From Deltaproteobacteria bacterium (GTDB lineage: Bacteria > Desulfobacterota > Deferrisomatia > Deferrisomatales > JACRMM01), in NCBI GenBank assembly GCA_016214985.1, contig JACRMM010000004.1:186001-250000 (forward strand): a stretch of DNA of 64,000 nt, read 5' to 3'. The position numbers and the translations under genes are program-made. Shown one piece after another: positions 16,947-25,841 of this stretch. The stretch's first letter is position 1. Each line of letters starts with the position of its first letter. Under the pieces are notes generated by a model. That model was not told the origin of the DNA. It saw only the letters and a list, made by a program, of their open reading frames with translations, and made no database searches.

Positions 16947-18293
16947 ATGGACGCCGGCCTCCTCTCCCGCCTGGCCGGTGAGCTCCGAGACGAGTGGGCC
17001 GCCGCCTGGGTGCAGCAGGCGTGGCAGGATACGTCCGGACGGGTGGTCCTCCGGTTGCGGCGGGGGGGGGAGGGTGCCGAGACCGCGTTCCTGCTCCTGA
17101 GCCCGCGGCCCGAGGCCCAGGGTTTCGGGCTCGTCGCCGCCCGCCCGGCCGTCCCCCCGCGGCCTCCGGCACTCGCCGCCTACCTGCGGGCTCACGTGGC
17201 GGGCGGGCGTCTCGAGTCCGCCGATAGCCCGCCCGCCGACCGAGTCGTGGAGCTGCGGTTCCGGGCTCGGGAGGCGACGGTGCGCGTGATCCTGGAGGCC
17301 ACCGGGCGGCGGGGCAATCTCGTTGCGGTGGACGCCGAGGGGCGGGCCCGGGCGGCCTGGCGGTGGGAGCCCGTGGAAACGCACCCGCTGCGCCCCCTCG
17401 AGCCCGGCGGCCTATACGCTCCTCCTCCGCCGCGCCCCGAGGGCGGCGCGGCCCCGCTGGCTCTGCCCGACGTCGGATCGCTGCGCGAGGCGGGGCGATG
17501 GCTGGTGGAGAGGACGCTCGACGGGAGAGCCCACGCTGAGTCGGCCGACCGCGAGGCACTCGTGCGGCGCGGCCGCAAGCGTCTTGCGGTGAGGGCCGAG
17601 AAGATCCGCGGAGACCTCGCCGGGCTCGCCGACCCGGCGGAGCTCCGGCGCCTCGCCGACGCCCTGGGGGCCAGTCTGGGCCGGGTGCGCAAGGGGGATG
17701 CCGAGGCCCGGGTGGCCGACCCCTCGGACCCGGAGGCGACCGTGACGGTCGTCCTCGACGCCGCCCGAAGCCCGGGTGAGAATCTCAATCGGCTTTACGA
17801 GGGGGCCCGGAAGGCCGAGCGGGCGAGGTACGTGCTCGAGGCGAGGCTTCGGGCGACGCTGGAGGAGATCGAGCGGGAGGACCCGGGGCCCGAGGCGGCT
17901 CGCGGCGGCGAGCGCGCCCGAGTCGAGGAGGGACCGTACCGGAGGTTCCTCGCCTCCAACGGCTGGCCCCTGTGGGTGGGTCGAAACGGCCGCGAGAACG
18001 ACCGGCTGCTGCGCGAGGCCCGGCCCTGGGACCTCTGGTTCCACGCCCGGGAGAGCGCGGGCGCGCACGTTGTGCTCCGGCTGCCGGGCAAGGAGGCCCG
18101 GGTCCCGGAGGCGGCGGTGTCCGAGGCCGCTTCTCTGGCGGCGTTCTACTCGCGGCGGTCCGGTGAAGGCCAGGTCGACGTGCTCGTCGTTGAGGCGGGG
18201 CGCGTGCGAAGGCCGAAGGGCGCCTCGCCCGGTCGGGTCCTTGTCAGTGGCGAGCGGGTAGTGCGGGTCCGGCCGCGAGCGCCACTTCCCTGA
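16947..18293 (+). CDS. NFACT-family RqcH (ribosome-associated quality control)
   Basis: 448 residues, shorter than typical RqcH (about 550-570). The N-terminal NFACT-N domain carries the diagnostic Asp-Arg pair at 98-99 (PADRVVEL), which in RqcH is needed for alanyl-tRNA use in adding C-terminal Ala tails to stalled chains. A helical coiled-coil middle (about 190-320) is followed by the NFACT-R domain with WPLWVGRNGRENDRLL and DLWFHARESAGAHVVLR. The shortening falls in the middle helices. The gene follows sppA closely and converges on the CBS-GGDEF gene. Older annotations call this family fibronectin-binding protein FbpA; the DR pair favours RqcH function. Confidence 0.85.
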   Translation: MDAGLLSRLAGELRDEWAAAWVQQAWQDTSGRVVLRLRRGGEGAETAFLLLSPRPEAQGFGLVAARPAVPPRPPALAAYLRAHVAGGRLESADSPPADRVVELRFRAREATVRVILEATGRRGNLVAVDAEGRARAAWRWEPVETHPLRPLEPGGLYAPPPPRPEGGAAPLALPDVGSLREAGRWLVERTLDGRAHAESADREALVRRGRKRLAVRAEKIRGDLAGLADPAELRRLADALGASLGRVRKGDAEARVADPSDPEATVTVVLDAARSPGENLNRLYEGARKAERARYVLEARLRATLEEIEREDPGPEAARGGERARVEEGPYRRFLASNGWPLWVGRNGRENDRLLREARPWDLWFHARESAGAHVVLRLPGKEARVPEAAVSEAASLAAFYSRRSGEGQVDVLVVEAGRVRRPKGASPGRVLVSGERVVRVRPRAPLP

Positions 18294-18309
18294 CCGTTCG
18301 GGCCGGCGC

Positions 18310-19935
18310 TCACTCCCAGGCCACCCGGTTCTTCCCCTCGCGCTTGGCCCGGTAGAGCCTCTCGTCCGCTTTGACGAGGAGGTCGTCGGCAGCCGCCCCG
18401 TCCTCGGGGAACCCGGCCACGCCGCAGCTGGCGGTCACCGAGAGGACCTGGCCGTGGAGGACCGGGGTTGCGCGAGACGCGATCGAGCTCCGGATCCGCT
18501 CCGCCACGCCTGCTGCCGTTGGCCGCTCGACTTCGGGCATGAGGATCAGGAACTCCTCTCCGCCGTACCGACCCACGATGTCGTACTCTCGCGTCGAGTC
18601 GAGCAGGGTCTGGGCGATCTCCTGGAGCACCCGGTCCCCAGAGGCGTGGCCGAAGCCGTCGTTGATCCGCTTGAAGTCGTCCACGTCCAGGAGGACCACG
18701 GAGAAGCTGCGGCCCGTGCGCCGGCTCCGTTCGATCTCCTTCGTCAGGAACTCATTCAAATAGCGACGGTTGTAGAGGCTCGTCAGGGCGTCGGTCGTGG
18801 CCTGGAGGACCTCCTCGGTCGTGTCGCGCAGGATCATCTGGATCCGGCCCCTCTCGAAGGCCTTGTCCACCGAGAGGTGGAACCCCGAGAACTCGTAGAC
18901 CTTCCCGTCCCGCTTGAACCGGACGTCCTCGACGCGGCCGTCCCTGCGCAGCGACGTGAAGATCTCCCCCCACGTCTCCTCGGGCACGAGCTCGGTGACC
19001 GGGCGATCCACGATCCGGCTGCCGAAGCGGGTGGTGACCTTCTCGTTGGCCCAGACGATCAGCTGCTCGTCGCCCGTGTCGATCACCTCCATCATCATCT
19101 CCGGCAGGAGGTTCATCACGTCCTTGGTGTGCCGGAGCTTGCGTTCCAGGAAGTCGTTGTAGTCGAGCTCGAGGTTTCGGACGAGGTCGCGGTTCGTGAG
19201 CACGCCGATGGCGTGGCCCCGGCCGTCGACGACGACGACGCGCCGGATGTCGTGGCTTCGCATTCTCTGGACCACGTCGACGATCGGCACCTCGGGGTCG
19301 GCCGTGACCACGGGGCTCGACATGTACTGCTCCACCGCTGCAGAGAGCGGCACCTCGGCGTCGGCGAGCCGCAGGATGTCCTTCTCGGTAATGATTCCCA
19401 CGGCGACGCCGTCCTCGAGGATCGGCACCGCGCTGATGCGGTGGCGCACCATTTGCTCCAAGATCGCCCGGACCCCGCTGTCTCGGCGGCCGCTGATCAA
19501 GGTCCCGACCTTGTCGAGGATGTGCTTCACGCGCACCGACGATCGGTAGAAGTCCTCCTCGAGCTGCTGGGCCAGGTCCTCCTGGGTGATCACGCCCAGG
19601 AACTCGCCCGAGGCCCCCTGCACGATCAGTCGCCGGATGTTGTTCTCCAGCATGAGGTTCAGGGCGTAGCCGATCGCGCGGTCGCCGCTCGTGACGATGA
19701 GCGTCTTCTTCGCGTGCGGTTCGACCGGCTCCGAAAGGTCAATCCCCCGGTGCAGCAGGTCCACGACGTCGCGCTCCGTGAGGATGCCGGCCGGCTCCTC
19801 CCCTCGCAGGAGGACGACCACGCCCTTTCCGTTTGCGCGCATGGCGTGAATGGCCCGCTTGAGCGGGGAGCCGGCCTCGACGGTGAGGCCCTCCCGGTGT
19901 ACGAGATCTCGGAGCAGGAGTCGCCCTGCGTTCAT
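18310..19935 (-). CDS. Diguanylate cyclase with four CBS domains and a PAS domain
   Basis: About 541 residues. Four CBS domains come first (about 10-270, two Bateman pairs; repeated GILTERDVVDLL, GVITQEDLAQQL, GIITEKDILRLA and GVLTNRDLVRNL), then a PAS domain (about 280-370, LIVWANEKVTTRFG ... IQMILRDTTEEV), then a GGDEF domain (380-541) with the catalytic motif GGEEF in IVGRYGGEEFLI. The domain order implies c-di-GMP synthesis controlled by adenylate-type ligands (CBS) and a PAS signal. No EAL domain or inhibitory RxxD site is obvious. ATG at 19935 with AGAGGT upstream; the longer upstream frame overlaps the divergent M23 gene and is a shadow. No membrane segments, so it is cytoplasmic. Confidence 0.9.
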   Translation of the reverse strand: MNAGRLLLRDLVHREGLTVEAGSPLKRAIHAMRANGKGVVVLLRGEEPAGILTERDVVDLLHRGIDLSEPVEPHAKKTLIVTSGDRAIGYALNLMLENNIRRLIVQGASGEFLGVITQEDLAQQLEEDFYRSSVRVKHILDKVGTLISGRRDSGVRAILEQMVRHRISAVPILEDGVAVGIITEKDILRLADAEVPLSAAVEQYMSSPVVTADPEVPIVDVVQRMRSHDIRRVVVVDGRGHAIGVLTNRDLVRNLELDYNDFLERKLRHTKDVMNLLPEMMMEVIDTGDEQLIVWANEKVTTRFGSRIVDRPVTELVPEETWGEIFTSLRRDGRVEDVRFKRDGKVYEFSGFHLSVDKAFERGRIQMILRDTTEEVLQATTDALTSLYNRRYLNEFLTKEIERSRRTGRSFSVVLLDVDDFKRINDGFGHASGDRVLQEIAQTLLDSTREYDIVGRYGGEEFLILMPEVERPTAAGVAERIRSSIASRATPVLHGQVLSVTASCGVAGFPEDGAAADDLLVKADERLYRAKREGKNRVAWE

Positions 19936-20166
19936 CGTGCCACCTCTCGCCTTTCGGCGCGTGCGTATCCCAGGATCGTTCGCCACGGCGGTCACTCCCC
20001 GCATCGGCATCGACGCGGGAATTCTGAAGGGGCGCCCTCGGCGTTGCACGGGAGACCGATGCGTGTCTCGCGATACGGGGGAAGAAAAGGTTGAAGGCCT
20101 TCGCACCCTTGGGCTACCATGAACCGCCGCCGCGGGCGCGAGCCCGCCACCTTTCCGGGAGGAGCG

Positions 20167-21474
20167 ATGAAGCGCCGCACCGTCTGGGTTCTCGCTGGGA
20201 TCGGCGTCCTCGTCGGGATCGTCCAGCCGCACCGTCTCTGGTGCTCCGCCGACCCGGTCCTCGATCGGGAGGCCAGCGGGCGTCTGCTCGGGAGCCTGTC
20301 GTGCCCCGCCTCCCCATCCATCGACGAGCGCCTCGGGGAGCTTGCCACCGACCGGGTCTACGCCCTGCGGGGCTACCGGCACGTTCGAGCGCCGATGGAG
20401 AGGGGCGAGACCCTCGGCCACATCCTGGCGAGCGCTGGCGTTTCCCCCCCCGAGAGTGCGGCGTTCTGTGAAGCGCTGCGCCCGGTCTTCGATCCCCGCC
20501 GAGCGCGCGACGGAGACCCCTACGAGGTCCTGGTGGGTCCCGAGGGCCGGATCCGACAGTTCCGCTACGAGGTCAACCCCGCGGAGGTGTACGAGGCCAG
20601 GCTCTCGGGCGACGCGTGGACGGTCGAGCGCCTCGACATCCCGGTCGAGCGCCGTCGAGAGGCGGTCTCGGGCCGGCTGGCCGGGTCCCTCTATGCCTCG
20701 ATCGTCGCCGCGGGCGCCGACGCCGACCTCGTGATGTCGTTCATCGAGCTCTTCCGCTGGGACGTCGACTTCGCCAAAGAGGCGCAGGAGGATGACGAGT
20801 TCCGCGTCGTGTACGAGCGCCTCTACGCCCAGGGCAGGCCGTTTGGCAACGGCCGCATCCTGGCGGCGAGCTACCGGGACTCCGAGGAGGAGCACGTGGC
20901 GCTCTACTACAAGTCGCGGCGCGCCGACGGGTACTATGACCTCAAGGGCCAGAACCTGAAGAAGAGCTTCCTCAAATCCCCCCTGAAGTTCAGCCACATC
21001 TCCTCGGGCTTCAGCCTGGCCCGGCGCCATCCGATCCTCGATGTGGTCCGGCCCCACCGGGGTGTGGACTACGCGGCTCCGGCCGGCACGCCCGTGCGCA
21101 GCGTCGCCGACGGCCGGATCGAAGAGGCCGGTTGGAAGGGAGGAGCCGGGATCAACGTCACGATCGGCCACGCCCTCGGGTACGAGAGCTTCTACAACCA
21201 CCTGGCGAGTCTGCCCAAGGGGATGAGACGTGGAAGGGTGGTCCGCCAGGGCGACCTCATCGGCTACGTGGGGTCCACCGGGCTGTCCACGGGGCCGCAC
21301 CTCGACTTCCGGATCCGCAGGGCAGGGGCCTGGGTGAATCCGCTCAAAGAGAAGTTCCTCGCCTCGGACCCCGTGCCCGCGGCCGAGGCGCAGGCCTACC
21401 GGGAATGGGCGCGCGCGTGGCAGGACCGGCTGGACGCGATCGCCCCGCCGGCCGCGGTCGTCGCCCGGCGCTAG
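20167..21474 (+). CDS. M23-family peptidase, membrane-anchored or secreted
   Basis: About 435 residues. GGGAGGAG directly precedes the ATG at 20167, which starts a signal/anchor (MKRRTVWVLAGIGVLVGIV); an ATG at 20119 is possible but lacks a good site. Next comes a LysM/OapA-like module (RGETLGHILASAGVS), a linker domain, and a C-terminal LytM domain: HRGVDYAAPAGTPV (zinc ligands His and Asp) and GLSTGPHLDFRI. The second His of the usual HxH motif is Asp here. Such proteins cut peptidoglycan cross-bridges or, when degenerate, activate amidases. The His-to-Asp change leaves one zinc ligand altered, so activity is uncertain. Confidence 0.88.
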   Translation: MKRRTVWVLAGIGVLVGIVQPHRLWCSADPVLDREASGRLLGSLSCPASPSIDERLGELATDRVYALRGYRHVRAPMERGETLGHILASAGVSPPESAAFCEALRPVFDPRRARDGDPYEVLVGPEGRIRQFRYEVNPAEVYEARLSGDAWTVERLDIPVERRREAVSGRLAGSLYASIVAAGADADLVMSFIELFRWDVDFAKEAQEDDEFRVVYERLYAQGRPFGNGRILAASYRDSEEEHVALYYKSRRADGYYDLKGQNLKKSFLKSPLKFSHISSGFSLARRHPILDVVRPHRGVDYAAPAGTPVRSVADGRIEEAGWKGGAGINVTIGHALGYESFYNHLASLPKGMRRGRVVRQGDLIGYVGSTGLSTGPHLDFRIRRAGAWVNPLKEKFLASDPVPAAEAQAYREWARAWQDRLDAIAPPAAVVARR

Positions 21475-21548
21475 ATTCCTTGAGGACCGAGGATCTTGAA
21501 GAATAGGTCAAGTTTTCCCACGGGAGTCACGAGCGAAGGACCGACTCG

Positions 21549-21614
21549 CGCAGAGGCGCGGAGGCTCAGAGAACCCCTTGTGAAGTGTCTTCTCAGCGCC
21601 TCCGCGCCTCTGCG
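21549..21614. repeat. 17-bp perfect inverted repeat
   Basis: CGCAGAGGCGCGGAGGC at 21549-21565 and its exact complement at 21598-21614, with a 32-nt loop, in the 200-bp gap between the M23 peptidase and dtd. It has no T-tract, so it is not an ordinary terminator. Words of the CGCAGAGGCGCGGAGG type are common as dispersed elements in GC-rich genomes. Confidence 0.7.
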
Positions 21615-21675
21615 GGAGATTGGGTTTGGGGTTGACCATGTCTCAATGGTCTGAGGCGGAGCCTCGCTAGCGTTC

Positions 21676-22125
21676 GTGAGGGCCGTGGTGCAGCGGGTGA
21701 GCCGGGCCTCGGTGAGAGTGGCGGGCGAGGTCGTCGGGACGATCGGTCTCGGGTTTCTGGTCCTCGCCGGGGTGGAGCAGGGCGACACCGATGCCGACGT
21801 CGAGTACGTTGCCGAGAAGGTCTCGGGCCTGCGGGTCTTCGAGGATCCGGGGGGCAAGATGAACCTCTCCCTGGCCGACGTGAGCGGCGCGGTCCTGCTG
21901 GTGAGCCAGTTCACGCTGCACGGCGACTGCCGCAAGGGACGCCGCCCGTCGTTCACCACCTCCGCGCCGCCGGAGCTCGCCGAGCGGCTGTACCTCTCCC
22001 TGGCCGAACGCCTTCGCGCCCGGGGTGTGCCCGTCGCCACCGGGAGGTTTCGCGAGGAGATGCAGGTCGAGCTCACGAACGAAGGGCCCGTGACCTTGCT
22101 CTTGGATTCGAGAAGGGGGTTTTAG
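21676..22125 (+). CDS. dtd: D-aminoacyl-tRNA deacylase
   Basis: 149 residues, full length for DTD. Starts at GTG ([13 protein letters not shown]). The family motifs [17 protein letters not shown] and [10 protein letters not shown] are present; the cross-subunit Gly-Pro (137-138) gates the active site against L-amino acids. DTD removes D-amino acids and glycine mischarged on tRNA. It starts a long co-directional run; its TAG directly abuts the GTG of the HIT gene. Confidence 0.95.
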   Translation: MRAVVQRVSRASVRVAGEVVGTIGLGFLVLAGVEQGDTDADVEYVAEKVSGLRVFEDPGGKMNLSLADVSGAVLLVSQFTLHGDCRKGRRPSFTTSAPPELAERLYLSLAERLRARGVPVATGRFREEMQVELTNEGPVTLLLDSRRGF

Positions 22126-22656
22126 GTGCCCGAACCCGATCGGCCTCTCTGGGCTCCCTGGCGGGTAGAGTACGTGCGCGGCCCCAAGGCCGAGGGATGC
22201 GTGTTCTGTCGGGCGCTCGCGGCCGGCGAGGACCGGGAGCATCTCGTTCTTCATCGGGGGGAGTCAACGTTCGTCGTGCTCAACCGGTTTCCCTACACCT
22301 CGGGGCACCTGATGGTCGTTCCCCGTCGGCACGTGGCCTTGCCGGAGGACCTTTCGGCGGCAGAGGCGTCGGAGCTCTGGGCGATGCTCGCGACGAGCAA
22401 GCGTGCCCTGGATGCGTTCCTGGCTCCGCAGGGGTACAATGTCGGCCTCAACCTGGGGGCCGCAGCGGGAGCGGGGGTGGCCGACCATCTGCACCTCCAC
22501 GTCGTGCCCCGCTGGGTCGGGGACACGAACTTCATGCCCGTGATTGGGGACGTGCGCGTGGTGTCGCAGCACCTGCTGGACGTCTACGACGGCCTGGCGG
22601 CGCGCTTCTCGACCGACCGCGCCGAGGCGCACGGGCGCGGCGGCGCGCGAGGCTAG
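22126..22656 (+). CDS. HIT-domain nucleotide hydrolase/phosphorylase
   Basis: 176 residues, GTG start. The histidine triad HLHLHVV gives His121, His123 and His125. The N-terminal PLWAPWRVEYVRGPKAEGCVFC with a CxxC pair, and NRFPYTSGHLMVVPRRH, place it in the Ap4A phosphorylase/hydrolase-like HIT branch. Likely substrates are dinucleoside polyphosphates or adenylylated adducts; this is family knowledge and not proven here. It directly follows dtd and precedes the LapA-like gene by 75 nt. Confidence 0.9.
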   Translation: MPEPDRPLWAPWRVEYVRGPKAEGCVFCRALAAGEDREHLVLHRGESTFVVLNRFPYTSGHLMVVPRRHVALPEDLSAAEASELWAMLATSKRALDAFLAPQGYNVGLNLGAAAGAGVADHLHLHVVPRWVGDTNFMPVIGDVRVVSQHLLDVYDGLAARFSTDRAEAHGRGGARG

Positions 22657-22731
22657 CTCCTCCCGGCGGACTCGGTTTCTCTTGGACCTCTCGCGCTCGC
22701 GCCCTTTGCGCCGCTCGGCAAGGAGTCTTCC

Positions 22732-23127
22732 ATGCTCTCGTTCGTGAGGAAACTCGGCGTCGCCTTGGTCCTCGTCTTCGTGATCCTGTTCGGCTTCCAG
22801 AACCTCACGGCCCTGAGCACCCTGGTCCGGTTTCGGTTTGACTACTACGTCCCCGGCTGGGTGTTCGTCACGCCTGAGTTCCCGGTCGTGTTCCTGCTCG
22901 TTGCGATCTTCCTGCTGGGCATGCTCGTCGCCGGGTTCCAGGGCTTCTACGAGTCCCTCGCGCGCCGGCTCGACATCCGCAAGCGCGACCGCCGCATCCG
23001 CGACCTGGAACGGGAGGTGGCGGAGCTGCAGGCCCAGCTCGACACGGCGGCGCCGAAGCCGTCGAGCGCCTCGAGCCGTGCGGCGACCCCGGAGGTCCCG
23101 CTCCTCGAGGAAAACCCCACCCTGTGA
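22732..23127 (+). CDS. LapA-domain (DUF1049) inner-membrane protein
   Basis: 131 residues: two TM segments (VALVLVFVILFGFQNLTAL and FPVVFLLVAIFLLGMLVAGF) followed by a cytoplasmic coiled coil (RIRDLEREVAELQAQL) and a disordered tail. This is the LapA/YciS architecture, whose enteric relatives help control LPS synthesis through LpxC turnover. Its stop overlaps the mutS GTG as GTGA, so the two are probably translationally coupled. Confidence 0.85.
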   Translation: MLSFVRKLGVALVLVFVILFGFQNLTALSTLVRFRFDYYVPGWVFVTPEFPVVFLLVAIFLLGMLVAGFQGFYESLARRLDIRKRDRRIRDLEREVAELQAQLDTAAPKPSSASSRAATPEVPLLEENPTL

Positions 23128-25841
23128 CCCGGCGCGTCGACCCGTCGGCCGTGCCCGCCCCACCCCCGGAGCCGGGGGAGGGCCCCCTCGCCGCCCCGAG
23201 CGTCGTGACGCCCATGATGCGCCAGTACCTCGACCTCAAGCGGGCGCACCCCGACGCGATCCTCCTCTTCCGGCTCGGCGACTTCTACGAGATGTTCTTC
23301 GAGGACGCCGAGGTGGCGTCGCGGGTGCTCGAGATCACCCTCACCAGCCGCGACAAGGGCGAGGACGCGGTGCCGATGTGTGGTGTGCCCTGGCACTCGG
23401 CGCGGGGCTACATCGCGCGCCTCGTGGAGCACGGCTTCAAGGTCGCCATCTGTGAGCAGGTGGAAGACCCCCGGCAGGCCAAGGGGCTCGTCCGCCGCGA
23501 GGTCGTTCAGGTCGTGACGCCGGGGCTCGTCTTGGACCTGGAGGCGATCGAGGCCAAAGCGCCCCTGTACCTGATGGCTCTGGTGCCCGGAAGGAAGGCG
23601 GTGGGGTTCGCGTTCGTGGACGTGACGACCGGGGAGTTCCGGGTGGGGGAGGCCGGAGGATGGCCCTCGGTCGCCGCCGAGGTGACCCGCCTGGAGCCCC
23701 GGGAGGTCCTCGTCCCGGAAGGGGTCGGCGAGCTGCCCGCCGGCGTGGTCCCGCCGGCGATGCGGACCACCCCCGTGAGCCCGGCGCGCTTTGACCTCCG
23801 CCGCGGCCGAGAGGCGCTGCGCCGGCACTTCGGGGTGCCGACCCTCGGCGGGTTCGGCGTGGAGGACCTCTCCGAGGGGCTGCGCGCCGCGGCCGCGGCG
23901 CTGTCCTACGTGGAGGAGAACCACCGGGGCGCGCTGGCCAACCTGCGCAGCCTGAGGCGTCACGAGGCCGGAGCGTCGCTGGTCGTCGACGAGGCCTCGA
24001 AGCGAAACCTGGAGCTCTTTCAGACCCTCTCGGGCGAGCGGCGCGCTGGAACCCTGCTCCATCTCGTGGACCACACCGCCACGGCCATGGGCGGGCGGCG
24101 CCTGCGCCACTGGCTGTCGTACCCTTTGCTCGACGTCGCGGCGATCGACGCCCGACTCGATGCCGTGGCCGAGCTCGTGCGCCGCGGAGAGGGGCGGCGC
24201 CGGGCCCGGGAGGTCCTGCGGGCGGTGGCGGATGTGGAGCGCCTCGCCGGCAAGGTCGCCATGGCCACGGCCAACGGCCGAGACCTCCTCGCGCTCAAGG
24301 TCTCCCTCCAGGCACTACCTCGCCTGGCGGAGGTGAGCGCGGGCCTGGAGGCTCCCCTGGTGGCCGGACTGGCCCCGGCACTGGCCGGGCTCCCCGAGGT
24401 GGAGGGGCTCCTCGAGCGCGCCCTGGCGGACAATCCGCCGGCGGTGCTGACCGAGGGGGGGCTCCTCAAGGACGGCTTCGACCCGGAGGTGGACGACCTG
24501 CGCGCCATCCAGCGGGACGGCCGGGGCTGGATCGCCCGGCTCCAGACCCGGGAGCGCGAGCGCACCGGGATCGGTTCGCTCAAGGTCGGCTTCAACAAGG
24601 TGTTCGGCTACTACCTGGAGGTGACCCGCACCCACTCCGTCGCGGTGCCCGCCGACTACGAGCGCCGCCAGACGCTGGCGAATGCCGAGCGGTACGTCAC
24701 GCCGGAGCTCAAGGAGATGGAGGCCAAGGTGCTCGGCGCCGAAGAACGGGGCCGGGCGCTCGAGTACGAGCGGTTCCTTTCCGTGCGCGCCGAGGTCGGC
24801 CGGCACCTCGACGAGATCCTGGCGGCGGCCGACGCGCTTGCGGTGCTGGACGTCCTGGTGGGCCTGGCGGAGCTGGCGGTGGAGCGCGCGTACGTGCGCC
24901 CTCGGGTCCACGCGGGGCGGGAGATCGACATCCGAGGCGGCAAGCACCCGGTGGTCGAGGCGAGCCTCGCGGGGGAGCGGTTCGTCCCCAATGACGTGCG
25001 CCTCGCAGGCGAGGGGGGCGAGGAGCCGGGAAGCGCGACCCTCATGATCATCACCGGGCCCAACATGGCGGGAAAGTCGACGATCCTCCGGCAGACCGCG
25101 CTCACTGTGATCCTCGCGCAGATGGGCTCGTTCGTGCCCGCCGAGGCGGCGACCGTGGGGATCGTCGACCAGGTCTTCACGCGGGTGGGAGCCTCCGACG
25201 ATCTCGCCCGCGGCCGGTCCACCTTCATGGTGGAGATGACGGAGACCGCGAACATCCTGAACAACGCCACGGACCGGAGCCTCGTGATCGTGGACGAGAT
25301 CGGCCGGGGTACGTCGACCTTCGACGGGCTCTCGATCGCCTGGGCGGTGGCCGAGCGACTCCACGAGCTCGGAGCGCGAACGCTCTTCGCCACCCATTAC
25401 CACGAGCTCACGGACCTCGCCCGCACCCTGCGCGCGGTGGCCAACTACAACGTGGCGGTCAAGGAGTGGAACGGCGAGGTGATCTTCCTCCGCCGCCTGG
25501 TCGAGGGCGGCGTGAGCCGCTCCTACGGCATCCACGTGGCCCGGCTGGCCGGCCTGCCAGCAAAGGTCGTGGGACGGGCCCGGGAGATCCTCGGGAACCT
25601 GGAGGCCGGAGAGCTCGACGAGACGGGGTCGCCTCGCCTGGCCTTTTCCGCCCGCGTCCGGCCCGAGATTCCGCACCGGCAGCTCGATCTCTTCCAGAGC
25701 GCGGCGGCTCGACGCCGGGATCGTCTGGTCGAAGAGGTCGCCGCCGAGCCCGTAGAGAATCTGACACCCGTGGAGGCCCTGGTGCGCCTCCAGGAGCTGA
25801 GGGAGAAGGCCAAGGGCCTGCTCTCTCGAGGGGAGCGGTGA
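23124..25841 (+). CDS. mutS: DNA mismatch repair protein MutS
   Basis: 905 residues, a full-length MutS1. The mismatch-reading motif GDFYEMFFEDA (Phe-x-Glu) is in the N-terminal domain. The ATPase has Walker A GPNMAGKST near residue 647, STFMVEMTET, Walker B DEIGRGTSTFDG and THYHEL. It binds mismatches and recruits MutL. The GTG overlaps the lapA-like stop, and its own TGA overlaps the GTG of the TPR gene. The C-terminal region retains a helical tail suited to tetramerisation (VEALVRLQELREKAKGL). Confidence 0.97.
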   Translation: MTRRVDPSAVPAPPPEPGEGPLAAPSVVTPMMRQYLDLKRAHPDAILLFRLGDFYEMFFEDAEVASRVLEITLTSRDKGEDAVPMCGVPWHSARGYIARLVEHGFKVAICEQVEDPRQAKGLVRREVVQVVTPGLVLDLEAIEAKAPLYLMALVPGRKAVGFAFVDVTTGEFRVGEAGGWPSVAAEVTRLEPREVLVPEGVGELPAGVVPPAMRTTPVSPARFDLRRGREALRRHFGVPTLGGFGVEDLSEGLRAAAAALSYVEENHRGALANLRSLRRHEAGASLVVDEASKRNLELFQTLSGERRAGTLLHLVDHTATAMGGRRLRHWLSYPLLDVAAIDARLDAVAELVRRGEGRRRAREVLRAVADVERLAGKVAMATANGRDLLALKVSLQALPRLAEVSAGLEAPLVAGLAPALAGLPEVEGLLERALADNPPAVLTEGGLLKDGFDPEVDDLRAIQRDGRGWIARLQTRERERTGIGSLKVGFNKVFGYYLEVTRTHSVAVPADYERRQTLANAERYVTPELKEMEAKVLGAEERGRALEYERFLSVRAEVGRHLDEILAAADALAVLDVLVGLAELAVERAYVRPRVHAGREIDIRGGKHPVVEASLAGERFVPNDVRLAGEGGEEPGSATLMIITGPNMAGKSTILRQTALTVILAQMGSFVPAEAATVGIVDQVFTRVGASDDLARGRSTFMVEMTETANILNNATDRSLVIVDEIGRGTSTFDGLSIAWAVAERLHELGARTLFATHYHELTDLARTLRAVANYNVAVKEWNGEVIFLRRLVEGGVSRSYGIHVARLAGLPAKVVGRAREILGNLEAGELDETGSPRLAFSARVRPEIPHRQLDLFQSAAARRRDRLVEEVAAEPVENLTPVEALVRLQELREKAKGLLSRGER

